Positions 7,888 to 16,373 of a stretch of DNA of 64,000 nt are shown here, one piece after another. The position numbers and the translations under genes are program-made. Under the pieces are notes generated by a model. It had not been told where the DNA came from and searched no databases. It worked only from the letters and a program-made list of their open reading frames with translations. The first letter of the stretch is position 1; the number at the start of each line of letters is the position of its first letter. Origin of the DNA: Desulfurobacterium thermolithotrophum DSM 11699 (GTDB taxonomy: Bacteria; Aquificota; Aquificia; Desulfurobacteriales; Desulfurobacteriaceae); NCBI RefSeq assembly GCF_000191045.1, contig NC_015185.1, positions 502,501-566,500 on the forward strand, given 5' to 3'.

Positions 7888-10193
7888 GTGAATCTAAGAA
7901 AGCAAAAAGATATCCGACTTATAAAAGGATTAGTTGCTATTATTTTTATAGCTTTCTCAGTAATTTTTTTTATTTTCGTTTTTAACCTAAAAATTTTTCA
8001 AAATGAGCTCGAAAGAACAATATATATTGCAGTTGTTAGTCAAAATGGAAAACGAATAAAGAACATAGTTGATTCTACATTTTCTACTTTTCGAGAATTG
8101 GAAAGAGAATCAAAGAAGAGATTAAAAAAAAAATTGAAGAAAATGTCTTAGAAGCGTATAATATTGCTAAATCCATTTATAGAAATTGTAAAAAAGAGAA
8201 TCATAACGATGAAAAGATAAAAAATTTAATAAAAGAAGCTTTGCGAAAGCATAATTCATTAAACGATCAGACATACATATTCATAGACTCTATAAAAGGC
8301 TCTATCGTTCTAAGTCCTTTACTTCCAACGATAGAAAGAAAAAACATTTGGAATGAAAACGATGAAAAAGAAATTTCTGTCTTCAAAAAGTTTTTAACGG
8401 TTGTTCTTTACTCACCAAAAAATCAAGGAACTGTCTGGACAAGTGAAAGGATTTATTTTGTAAAACTCTTTAAACCATACAATTGGATAGTAGGAGGTAC
8501 TTCTAGTCAAAACTTAAAAGAATATATAAAAGAGTGTTTTAAGAAACACATTAAGGAACATTCTAGTTTTAATTTATTTGTAGTTGATTTGAACGACAAC
8601 AAAAAAGACACTGTTTTAAGTACTAATTTTCTTCCTAGGTTAAAACAGGTAGATAAAGAAAAACTTAGAAAAGGAATTTTCTTCAATGATAAAGATAGAA
8701 TTTATTATGTTAGATTATTTCCACAATGGAATTTAGTAGTAGGAAGTTATGTTAAAAAAATTGATATAACCAAAGAAATAATAAGTTTAAAAGAAGAGCT
8801 CTTAAGAAAAATAAAAAAAGGAGTACTCTTTGCAATTTTAGTATTGTTAATAATTCTTACAATTTCTATGGTAGTAATTCTATTCCTATTGAAAAAATTG
8901 AACTTCTCTTTAGAAGAAGTGTTAAAGAAAAACAGATTACTACAAAGAGCACGAAGAACACTTATTATAAAAGTCTATAAAGATGAACTTACAAAGCTGT
9001 CTAATAGACGTAAGTTAGAAGAAGACATCAGAAAAATAGATCCTTCTAAAAAAGTATACTTTGCTCTAATTAATATAAGAAACTTTAAAGAACTTAACGA
9101 ACTATTTGGTTTAACGAAAGGAGATGAAATTTTAAGTTTGTTTGCTAAGAACTTAAAGAAAATTGTTAAGAAAGAATCGAAAGAAACTAATGTTTATAGG
9201 ATTAGAGGAGATAGGTTTGGCGTTTTAACTTGTAGTAAAAGTCTAAGTGATGAATTCTTTATAGGTTTTATAAAGAATCTTATAAAGAGCTTAGAAGAAG
9301 AAACTTTTGAAATAGAAGGATTAAAATTCAAGTTAGATGTTACAGCAGGAATATCAACTAACAAAGATAATTTAATAATAAAAGCAGAAATTGCAGAACA
9401 AGAAGCAAAGAAAAGAAATATGAATCTTTATGTATTTGATAAAGAACTTCAGAAAATATATCAAGATCTCCATAAGAACATTATCGTTGCTTCAAAATTA
9501 AAAGAAGCTATAAAAAATGATCGAATAGTTCCTTTCTTTCAGCCTATAGTTAATCTTAAAACTGGAGAAGTTGAAAAATATGAAGTTTTAATGAGAGTGT
9601 TTGATGAAGAAGGAAAGCTATTATCTCCAAATGAGTTTTTGCCAATAGCTAAGAAAACAGGTATATATCTAAAGTTATCAAAGAGATTAATGGAAAAGGC
9701 TTTGGAAATAGCTAAAAAGAGAAATATTAAAATTTCTATGAATATATCTTCAGAAGATTTAGCTTCTACTGAAATGAAGAATTGGCTCCTTGAAAGAGTT
9801 AAAAATTCAGGAATAGCTGCTAATATATGTTTTGAAATTGTTGAAACAGAAGCTTTTAACAGTCTTGAAATTTTAAAAGAGTTTTACTCTAAAATAAAAG
9901 AGCTCAATGCTGAACTATCAATTGATGACTTTGGAAGTGGATATTCTAACTTTGAATACATTTCCACCATAAAACCTGATTACATTAAAATAGATGGAAG
10001 TCTCATAAAAAAAATTCCTGATTCTAAGGAAGTGGAAATTCTTACTAAGCACATAGTTCTTTTCTGTAAAGAATTAAATATCAAAACTATAGCTGAATTT
10101 GTTTCCTCTGAAGAGATTTTAAGAAAAGTTGAAGAACTCGGTATAGATTATGGACAAGGATTTTATTTAGGAAAGCCTACTCAATTAGATTGA
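7888..10193 (+). pseudogene. Membrane Cache-GGDEF-EAL c-di-GMP protein, frameshifted at an A10 run
   Basis: Two frames together encode one protein. From GTG 7888 (AGGAG 5-6 bp before it) come a membrane segment (residues 12-33) and a helical stalk, until the frame is lost at A10 (8124-8133) and stops at 8151. The next frame continues without a stop (KIEENVLEAYNIAKSIY) into a Cache-type sensor, a second membrane segment (KGVLFAILVLLIILTISMVV), a degenerate GGDEF (RGDRF) and an intact EAL domain (EVLMR, IVETE, DDFGSGYS, KIDGSLIK, GQGFYLGKP). One extra A, or two fewer, restores the frame. If expressed, it would be a sensor phosphodiesterase. It overlaps the convergent downstream gene by 9 bp. 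Confidence 0.85.
8124..8133 (+). repeat. A10 homopolymer at the frameshift
   Basis: Ten consecutive A residues within the stalk helix. Runs of nine or more A are known sites of replication slippage (phase variation) and RNA-polymerase slippage in AT-rich bacteria. They are also frequent sites of sequencing error. Confidence 0.9.
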
Positions 10194-11090
10194 TTTAAGT
10201 AGTTGGAATGTAATTTTTCCACACCTTTCAAGTGCATGAAAGTTATATCCTCCCTCTAAGGTAAAGAGAATGGGAATAGAAAGTTCTTTGGCAGACAAAA
10301 GTATCTGTTCTAATATAAATCGAACTCCCTTATCAGTAACTTCAAGATTTGAGAGTGGATCGTCTTTATGAAGGTCATAACCAGCAGAAACGAGAATAAT
10401 TTCAGGCTTGAAGGTTTCTATGGATTTTCTATAGATTTCTCCATAGACTTCTTTGTATTTTGTATCACCAGAACCTTCTTGTATTGGAATGTTTAAAATG
10501 TGTTCATTATTTTCTTCTTTACTTCCTGTTCCTGGATAAAAAGGATACTGATGAGTAGAGAAATAAAAAACTTTTGGATTTATGTAAAAAGTATGCTGAG
10601 TACCGTTTCCATGGTGAGCATCAAAGTCAACAATAAATATTTTCTTTATTCCTAAAAGAAGAGCTCTTACAGCACCAATTGCAACATTGTTAAAAATACA
10701 AAATCCCATTGCTCTATCTCTTTCTGCGTGATGACCGGGAGGCCTAACTGCACAAAAAACCGTTTCGTATTTATTATTTAAAAGAAGTTCTACTCCTTTT
10801 TCTACTGCTCCAGCAGCAAAAACTGCTGAGTTGTAAGTATAAGAATTATAGTAAGTGTCTGGATCAAAAAAGCCGGGAGAGTACTCCCGACAAGATAGTC
10901 TTACACTATCGATGTAGTTTTTACTATGTACTGCTTCCAAAGACTCAAAACTTACAGGTTTTGGTTTTAAAATGGGAAAATCAAACTGAGGTAAGCTCTT
11001 TAAAAAGTATTTCAATCTCAAACTGTTTTCTGGATGTTTAGGTAAATCATGTTTTAAAAATACATCATCATAGATAATAGCAGTCTTCAT
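10185..11090 (-). CDS. Histone-deacetylase-family (AcuC/arginase-fold) amidohydrolase
   Basis: A 301-residue protein with the full zinc-deacetylase pattern: RPPGHHAERDRAMGFCIFNN (His-His charge relay), VDFDAHHGNGTQ (zinc Asp and His), SAGYDLHKDDPL (second zinc Asp) and LEGGYN near the end. Bacterial relatives act on acetylated small amines or on acetyl-CoA synthetase (AcuC); the substrate here is not evident. It starts 10-20 bp after rnr ends on the same strand, so it may be the last gene of an rnr transcript. Its 3' end overlaps the c-di-GMP gene tail to tail. Confidence 0.88.
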   Translation of the reverse strand: MKTAIIYDDVFLKHDLPKHPENSLRLKYFLKSLPQFDFPILKPKPVSFESLEAVHSKNYIDSVRLSCREYSPGFFDPDTYYNSYTYNSAVFAAGAVEKGVELLLNNKYETVFCAVRPPGHHAERDRAMGFCIFNNVAIGAVRALLLGIKKIFIVDFDAHHGNGTQHTFYINPKVFYFSTHQYPFYPGTGSKEENNEHILNIPIQEGSGDTKYKEVYGEIYRKSIETFKPEIILVSAGYDLHKDDPLSNLEVTDKGVRFILEQILLSAKELSIPILFTLEGGYNFHALERCGKITFQLLKSI

Positions 11091-11104
11091 GTTTTCTTTC
11101 CTTA

Positions 11105-13219
11105 TTACTTTAATTTCCTAACAAAATCAAAGTCTGCTTTTCTATTTTCAACATCAACATTAATTAGTCTTACAAGAAGTCTATCTCCTATCCTAAAAAT
11201 AGTTCTAGTTTTCTCTCCAATAAGACAGTATTGTTTAGGGATACAGATGTAGTAATCATTTCTTAAATTTGCAACATGAATAAAACCAGGAATTAGTTGT
11301 TCAATTGTTTCGATATAAAGACCTTGTTCAGAAATACCAGTGATCATTGCTTCAAAAACTTCTCCTATGTGTTTTTTAGCGAACTGAAGCTTTTTAAGTT
11401 CAATTACATCTCTTTCTGCCTCATCAGCATTTATAGATCTTTCAGTAACATGCTTGCAGATAAGCTCTAACTTTTCTTCCCACAAAGGAATGTTTTCAGA
11501 ATTAAACTCCCCATTGAGAGCCATTTTTACCTGTCTATGAAGTTGCAAGTCTGCGTAACGCCTAATAGGTGATGTAAAGTGAGTGTAGTAGGTTGAGGCA
11601 AGACCGAAATGACCAACGTTATCAGGTGAATATTTAGCTCTTGCCATAGTACGAAGCATTAAGTAGTTTACTAATTTCTCTTCAGACTTTCCTTCTACTT
11701 CTTCTAAAATCTTTTGAAGCATTTTAGGTTGGATGTCATTTTTCACTGACGGAACCCTTATTCCCAAGGATCTAACAAAGTTTAAGAATTCCTGAAGTTT
11801 TTCTCTATCGGGTGATTCGTGAATTCTGTAAACGCTTGGATAATCTGTCCAGAACATATATTCTGCAACTGTTTCATTTGCAGCAATCATAAATTCCTCA
11901 ATTATCCTATGAGCCCAAAGTCTCTCAGCTCTATAGATATCAATTGGTTCACCTTCAGTGCTAAGAACAACAACAGGTTCAGGGAGATCAAAGTCAAGGG
12001 AACCTCTTTTATAACGCTTCTTGTAAAGGATTTGAGCAAGTTCGTACATGGTTTTTAAAGACTCAACGACATGTGGAAACTTGTCTATAGCTTCTTTATC
12101 ACCATCTATTATTTTTTGAGCAATAGTATACGTAAGTCTTGCCTTACTATGAATAACACTTTCGTAGATTTTGTAGTCAACAACAATTCCTTTCTTATTT
12201 ATAACCATTTCACAGGTAAAGGTAAGTCTATCAACATTTGGATTAAGAGAACAAATACCATTTGAAAGCTTCTCTGGAAGCATTGGTATACAACGATCTG
12301 GAAAATATACGCTTGTTCCCCTCTTATAAGCTTCTCTATCAAGAGCGCTTCCAGGCTTAACATAATGAGAAACATCAGCAATATGAACATAGAGTTTATA
12401 GTTTCCATCGGATAGTTTTTCTATTGCAACAGCATCGTCAAAGTCTCTTGCATTTTCCCCGTCGATTGTAAAACAGAGTTGTTCTCTTAAATCAACCCTT
12501 CCTTTTAGATCTTCTTCTATAACTACATCTGATATTTTTTCTGCTTCCTCAAGAGCTTCCGGTGGAAACTCTACCGGAAGATCGTACTTTCTAATAATGA
12601 GCTCAATATCCAATTTCGGTCCTGTTTTCCCAAGATTTTCTAAAAGCCTTCCGACAGGACCTCTTGTTTCTGAAGGGTAAGAAATTATCTCAGCTACTAC
12701 GTAATCACCATTTTCTACTTTTTCACAATCTTCTGAGGTAAGGAGGATATCGTAACGAATTCTTTTGTCTTCTGGAATAACAAAGCAATATCTTCTTGTT
12801 TTTTCTACTCTTCCAACTACTTTCTTAATAGCTCTTTCTATAACAGAGACTATCTTGCCTTCTTTTCGACCATCTTTAAACTCTTTTACAATTTCTACAG
12901 CTACTATATCTCCATTCATAGCACCATTCATATTTCTGCCTGGAACAAAAACTCCTTTTCCTCCATTTATGGGGTCTACAAAACCGTAACCCTCTCTGTA
13001 AACGCAAAGTTTTCCAACGATAAGATTTAGTTTTTCAGGAAGAGCATATTTAGCTCCCTTGAGTTTTACTAATTTTCCTTCTTTCGAAAGTTCTTTAAGC
13101 TTTTCGCGGAGCTCTGCTCTTTCTTCTACAGGAATACCTAAAAATTTTGCAATTTCTCTTGCCTTTAAAGGTTTGTTCAATTTTTCAAGAGCTTCAAATA
13201 TACCCTTTTCTAAGTTCAT
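11105..13219 (-). CDS. rnr: Ribonuclease R (RNase II family)
   Basis: 704 residues from ATG 13219, chosen because AGGAGG lies 4 bp upstream; a longer frame runs into the adjacent IS110-type element and is rejected. Domains in order: N-terminal winged helix (residues 1-65), cold-shock OB domains (to about 210), RNB catalytic domain with the Asp cluster in TIDGENARDFDDAVAIE, and a C-terminal S1 domain ending VRKLK. The enzyme degrades structured RNA processively from the 3' end. The Lys-rich tail of E. coli RNase R is absent. The native upstream region has been displaced by insertion elements, so expression may depend on transcripts starting inside them. Confidence 0.93.
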   Translation of the reverse strand: MNLEKGIFEALEKLNKPLKAREIAKFLGIPVEERAELREKLKELSKEGKLVKLKGAKYALPEKLNLIVGKLCVYREGYGFVDPINGGKGVFVPGRNMNGAMNGDIVAVEIVKEFKDGRKEGKIVSVIERAIKKVVGRVEKTRRYCFVIPEDKRIRYDILLTSEDCEKVENGDYVVAEIISYPSETRGPVGRLLENLGKTGPKLDIELIIRKYDLPVEFPPEALEEAEKISDVVIEEDLKGRVDLREQLCFTIDGENARDFDDAVAIEKLSDGNYKLYVHIADVSHYVKPGSALDREAYKRGTSVYFPDRCIPMLPEKLSNGICSLNPNVDRLTFTCEMVINKKGIVVDYKIYESVIHSKARLTYTIAQKIIDGDKEAIDKFPHVVESLKTMYELAQILYKKRYKRGSLDFDLPEPVVVLSTEGEPIDIYRAERLWAHRIIEEFMIAANETVAEYMFWTDYPSVYRIHESPDREKLQEFLNFVRSLGIRVPSVKNDIQPKMLQKILEEVEGKSEEKLVNYLMLRTMARAKYSPDNVGHFGLASTYYTHFTSPIRRYADLQLHRQVKMALNGEFNSENIPLWEEKLELICKHVTERSINADEAERDVIELKKLQFAKKHIGEVFEAMITGISEQGLYIETIEQLIPGFIHVANLRNDYYICIPKQYCLIGEKTRTIFRIGDRLLVRLINVDVENRKADFDFVRKLK

Positions 13220-13239
13220 ATTTCCTCCTATGAAAGATG

Positions 13240-14340
13240 TCAACCCCCAACACAGAGGTTGCATTTATTTTCAACAAAATCCATAAATTGCCTTCTCTCT
13301 CTCAAAACTGCGAACATTACTTTAACCAATTTCCTCGCCGCAGCTATCAGCGCTTTCTTCTTCTCTAAACCTTTCTTAACTAACCCTTCGTAAAATCTTT
13401 TAACTGAATTGTCTAACTTGCTGTTCAATAACGCTCTCGTAGCCTGGATAATCTTGTTCCTCGTTCTGCTGTCCCCTTTCTTTGTTATCCTTCCATTTCT
13501 AACTTCGTCTCCACTGCTATTAACACGAGGAACAAGTCCAAAATAAGCCGCTACCTTGTCTCCGTTTTCAAACCTCTCTTCGTTACATACGGCAGATATA
13601 AAGGCTATAGCTACTATATCTCCTACTCCAGGTATGCTTTTTAGAAGTTCTACTTTTCCCTTAAGCTCCTCATCTTCTCCTATAAAACTCTTGATATCTT
13701 CTTCTGTCTCTCTTATCTTATCTGTTAAGTATTCTATTGTTTCTATTTGCCTCCATATCGTTTCTCGTAATGACGGAGGCACTTTCTTCTTCGTTTCTTC
13801 CTTTATCCTTTCCATCCCTTTCTTCGTGGTGAGTTCTCTCTTGTTTGTCTTTATCCCATATTCAAGCAATAGGCTATGAAGTCTGTTAATTACCCCTTTT
13901 CTCATATCTACAAAGCTATCTCTCTCTTTCATCTTTATCCTTAGCTCTTTTTCTTTTCTCGTCGGGACGTAAACTGTCGGAAGTAAGCCCATTTCATAGT
14001 AAATGGCTATCGTTTCTGCATCTATCCTGTCGTTTTTAGCACTGTTAACACCTTTTAGAATGTTCTTAAATTTGTTAGTGTTAACGTAAGTTATTTCATC
14101 AACGCAGTTCCTTATCTCCTCCGTAAAAAATGTTACTCCTGTTAAGGTTTCTACCGCAACTTTTACTGAATATCCTTTTTTCCTAAAAGTTGTTAGGTGA
14201 TTTTTAAATTTCTCTAACTCTTCTGCTTCGTACTTCTTGGTATTAAGTATCCCTGTCAGACAATCTAAATAAGCTGCTGTAAAGCTGTTTTTGTGGTAGT
14301 CCACTCCGACATACAGTGTTTTCTCTACCTTCTCCTTCAT
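13240..14340 (-). CDS. IS110-family DEDD transposase
   Basis: 366 residues from ATG 14340 (GGGGGTAGAG just upstream); a 69-codon in-frame extension lies in the structured non-coding region and is rejected. The N-terminal RuvC-like DEDD domain shows YVGVDYHK (Asp 14), VAVETLTG (Glu) and KNDRIDAE (Asp-Asp). A helical middle leads to the C-terminal Transposase_20 domain with SIPGVGDIVA and AAYFGLVPRVNSSGDEVRNG, including the catalytic-type Ser. These enzymes use a bridge RNA to choose the target. The stop codon TGA lies inside the subterminal inverted repeat. Confidence 0.92.
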   Translation of the reverse strand: MKEKVEKTLYVGVDYHKNSFTAAYLDCLTGILNTKKYEAEELEKFKNHLTTFRKKGYSVKVAVETLTGVTFFTEEIRNCVDEITYVNTNKFKNILKGVNSAKNDRIDAETIAIYYEMGLLPTVYVPTRKEKELRIKMKERDSFVDMRKGVINRLHSLLLEYGIKTNKRELTTKKGMERIKEETKKKVPPSLRETIWRQIETIEYLTDKIRETEEDIKSFIGEDEELKGKVELLKSIPGVGDIVAIAFISAVCNEERFENGDKVAAYFGLVPRVNSSGDEVRNGRITKKGDSRTRNKIIQATRALLNSKLDNSVKRFYEGLVKKGLEKKKALIAAARKLVKVMFAVLRERRQFMDFVENKCNLCVGG

Positions 14341-14349
14341 CTCTACCCC

Positions 14350-14536
14350 CTGATATGTTTTGTGTTTTGCAACCTCTGCTTCGGAACTATTCCCATACTC
14401 CAATACGGCGCTTCCCGCCACTATAATTAGCCGGCAGGAGGCATCGGCTAATCTCCACGCACGGGGCTTATTCCCCAGGGAAAAATCCAGCCTCCTGCCT
14501 TTAAAGGTTGCCTCTTTACTATAGTCCCGAATTTCA
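14350..14536 (-). ncRNA. Candidate bridge RNA region of the IS110-type element
   Basis: This non-coding stretch between the element end and the transposase start is richer in GC than its surroundings and full of pairing sequences. GGCAGGAGGC (14433-14442) pairs with GCCTCCTGCC (14490-14499). ATTAGCCG (14426-14433) pairs with CGGCTAAT (14445-14452). GGGG (14463-14466) pairs with CCCC (14473-14476), and GCAACC (14369-14374) pairs with GGTTGC (14506-14511). Position and structure match IS110-group bridge RNAs, which carry target- and donor-binding loops. The ends of the RNA and the fold are inferred; some stems are mutually exclusive. Confidence 0.6.
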
Positions 14537-14550
14537 GGGGGTGACATCTT

Positions 14551-15549
14551 TTATATCATCTCCAATCTCTCTTTTTTAGGATATGAGAGTGTTTGAAAAA
14601 TCATCCAGACAAAGAACAAAACTCCCATGTTAAAGAGGATAAACTTAGCTAAAACAAACAGTTGAGCTATATGAAAGCTCTTTGTTTTCTCGTAACTTCC
14701 AACATCCTGCTTAACTTCTCCAAAAATACTCTCTATCAGTCCTCTAAACCTGTAAATTTCATCAGATTCTAAAAGCTCTTTGCATTTAAGCCTAATCTCA
14801 GATTTAATTCCCTTCCTTAATGTTTCTCTCACCTTTATGTAAGGCTTTAAGCCTACTAACAGAACAAGCTCAATAAACTTAATGCTGTCATAAGCTTTGT
14901 CTCCTAAAAATGGCTTTCCTTTCAAAGCTCTCCATATAAATCCCCTTTCGTTTAACCACCTAACTATTTTCTCTCCAAGTTTCACTTCCGAAGCGTAACT
15001 CTCTCCAGGTAATGCAGTAAGAATGAACCTTTTTCCATCTTTTAGATGAACGCTTAATACAACAACTTTAACGTGGCTTTTTACCTCCTTTATCTCTTTG
15101 CCTCTTAGAATTTTCAATGGATAAATCTCATTGTATTTGAAGCCAGTTCCATCTATTATCAGAAATCTTAGTTCTTTATGATACTTCCCTAAGAGTCTTC
15201 GAGAGACAAAGTTCAGAAAATCTACAAGGAGAATGGAAGGTAGTTGCTTGAGTCGGTAATAATAGGTTGAAAAATCAGGAATATTCTCTCTTCCAAATAT
15301 CTGAACTGCCAAATATTCAAGGTCTCTGAATGATAGGTTCCAGGCTACTTGGAGGAAAAGAAGGGTAAGAATTATCTCGTCAGGGTATTTCTTGGGTCTT
15401 CCTCTTTTGGTTTTAAAAGGATATAAATATACCAGTACAGCCTGTCCTCTCCGGTTCATGTATGTTTTTGATAGGTTGAGTACTTTGTGGAAATTTAGTC
15501 TTTTCGCTTTCATACCGGAGAGGATAGGCTTTTTTCTTAATTTTGGCAA
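14551..15549 (-). CDS. DDE transposase of the 980-bp IS, copy C
   Basis: 332 residues from TTG 15549, with catalytic Asp, Asp, Glu all kept. It differs from the other copies by single conservative changes (LVGLKPYIK, SYEKTKSF). The frame passes out of the element and ends at 14551 in the edge of the IS110-type element, giving the tail YPKKERLEMI. Confidence 0.92.
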   Translation of the reverse strand: MPKLRKKPILSGMKAKRLNFHKVLNLSKTYMNRRGQAVLVYLYPFKTKRGRPKKYPDEIILTLLFLQVAWNLSFRDLEYLAVQIFGRENIPDFSTYYYRLKQLPSILLVDFLNFVSRRLLGKYHKELRFLIIDGTGFKYNEIYPLKILRGKEIKEVKSHVKVVVLSVHLKDGKRFILTALPGESYASEVKLGEKIVRWLNERGFIWRALKGKPFLGDKAYDSIKFIELVLLVGLKPYIKVRETLRKGIKSEIRLKCKELLESDEIYRFRGLIESIFGEVKQDVGSYEKTKSFHIAQLFVLAKFILFNMGVLFFVWMIFQTLSYPKKERLEMI

Positions 15550-15564
15550 TTTTCAAACACCCTC
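14585..15564 (-). mobile_element. 980-bp insertion sequence, copy C
   Basis: Third copy, 980 bp, same inverted repeats. It is flanked by a perfect 10-bp duplication, TTTAGGATAT (14575-14584 and 15565-15574). Its left end faces the tRNA-Val promoter, whose -35 begins at the last base of the duplication. Confidence 0.93.
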
Positions 15565-15573
15565 TTTAGGATA

Positions 15574-15601
15574 TTGCCAAATTCCTTTGAAATATTATAT
15601 T
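15574..15601 (+). promoter_or_regulatory. Promoter of tRNA-Val
   Basis: TTGCCA (15574-15579) and TATATT (15596-15601) are separated by 16 bp, 19 bp before the mature tRNA. The first T of the -35 is the last base of the target duplication of IS copy C. Confidence 0.55.
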
Positions 15602-15620
15602 ATTCCTACATCATCAATAT

Positions 15621-15695
15621 AGGGCCGTAGCTCAGTGGGAGAGCGCCACCTTGACGCGGTGGAGGTCAGGGGTTCGAAACCCCTCGGCCCTACCA
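15621..15695 (+). tRNA. tRNA-Val (anticodon GAC)
   Basis: The full cloverleaf is visible. The acceptor stem is AGGGCCG/CGGCCCT, the D arm GCTC/GAGC, the anticodon stem CCACC/GGTGG with loop TTGACGC (anticodon GAC), and the T arm AGGGG-TTCGAAA-CCCCT. The CCA end is encoded. Confidence 0.97.
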
Positions 15696-15728
15696 TTAAA
15701 AGACTATGAAGATTAGAGGATTGAAAGA

Positions 15729-16373
15729 TTGGGGATAGATTTTTCCCTTTACGTTATCACCGATGAAAGATTTCTAAATATATCTAACATTGCAGAATCA
15801 GTAGAAAAGGCAATTCTTGGTGGTGCTACTATTATTCAGTATAGGGCAAAGAAAAAAAACACAAAGGAAATGTATGAAGAAGCTCTTGTTGTAAGAGAAA
15901 TAACTAAACGTTACAACATTCCTTTTATAGTTAATGATAGACTTGATTTAGCTCTTGCTGTCAAAGCAGATGGTGTTCATGTTGGTCAAGAGGATTTACC
16001 TGTAAATGCTATAAAAGCCATAGTTGGAAATGACTTTATTGTTGGTCTTTCAACTCACAATTTGAATCAAGTCAAAAGAGCAAATGAAGAAATGCTTGCA
16101 GATTATATAGGATTTGGCCCCGTTTTTCCTACAACTACCAAAGAAAATCCTGATCCCGTTACCGGTACTGATCTTTTGTGTAAGGCAGTAAGAATCTCAA
16201 AAATTCCGGTCGTTGCTACAGGTGGAATAAACGAAAAAAATGTAGATGATGTTCTTAAGTGCAAACCTGCAGGAGTTGCTGTTGTCCGTGCTGCTTTTGA
16301 AAAGGGAGATCCGTATAAAAATGTTTTAAAACTAAAAAGAAAAGCGAAGGAACTAAATTGGAAAAAGCTATAG
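15729..16373 (+). CDS. thiE: Thiamine-phosphate synthase
   Basis: This 214-residue TIM-barrel enzyme joins the thiazole and pyrimidine (HMP-PP) moieties into thiamine phosphate. Family motifs are present in order: TIIQYRAK, PFIVNDRLDLALAVKADGVH with VGQEDLP, IGFGPVFPTTTKEN (phosphate-loop region) and VVATGGINEKNV. The start is TTG 15729 with GAGG about 9 bp upstream. No TPP riboswitch is visible before it; the gene follows tRNA-Val by 33 bp and may depend on that promoter. Its 3' end overlaps the next gene by 16 bp. Confidence 0.92.
   Translation: MGIDFSLYVITDERFLNISNIAESVEKAILGGATIIQYRAKKKNTKEMYEEALVVREITKRYNIPFIVNDRLDLALAVKADGVHVGQEDLPVNAIKAIVGNDFIVGLSTHNLNQVKRANEEMLADYIGFGPVFPTTTKENPDPVTGTDLLCKAVRISKIPVVATGGINEKNVDDVLKCKPAGVAVVRAAFEKGDPYKNVLKLKRKAKELNWKKL

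Larger units (their letters stand above)
13229..14564 (-). mobile_element. IS110-type insertion sequence, about 1.3 kb
   Basis: The element encodes a DEDD transposase and has subterminal inverted repeats TAT[AG]AAAGATGTCA(A)CCCCC, at 13229-13248 and, inverted, at 14537-14555. There is no long terminal repeat or target duplication, as usual for IS110. About 200 bp of non-coding, GC-richer DNA lies upstream of the transposase, the IS110-group layout. Exact ends are estimates: an AT dinucleotide at both junctions (about 13230 and 14558) would be compatible with a recombination core. One end abuts the rnr Shine-Dalgarno sequence; the other is about 20 bp from IS copy C. Confidence 0.8.

Noticed and set aside
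13220-13264. Longer RNase R start inside the IS110-type element
   Set aside because: AGGAGG is correctly spaced only for ATG 13219; the extension is element sequence.
14341-14547. In-frame 69-codon N-terminal extension of the IS110 transposase
   Set aside because: It lies in the structured non-coding region, and a good start with ribosome site exists at 14340.
15696-15728. TPP riboswitch before thiE
   Set aside because: Only 33 bp between tRNA-Val and thiE; no room and no THI-box sequence.
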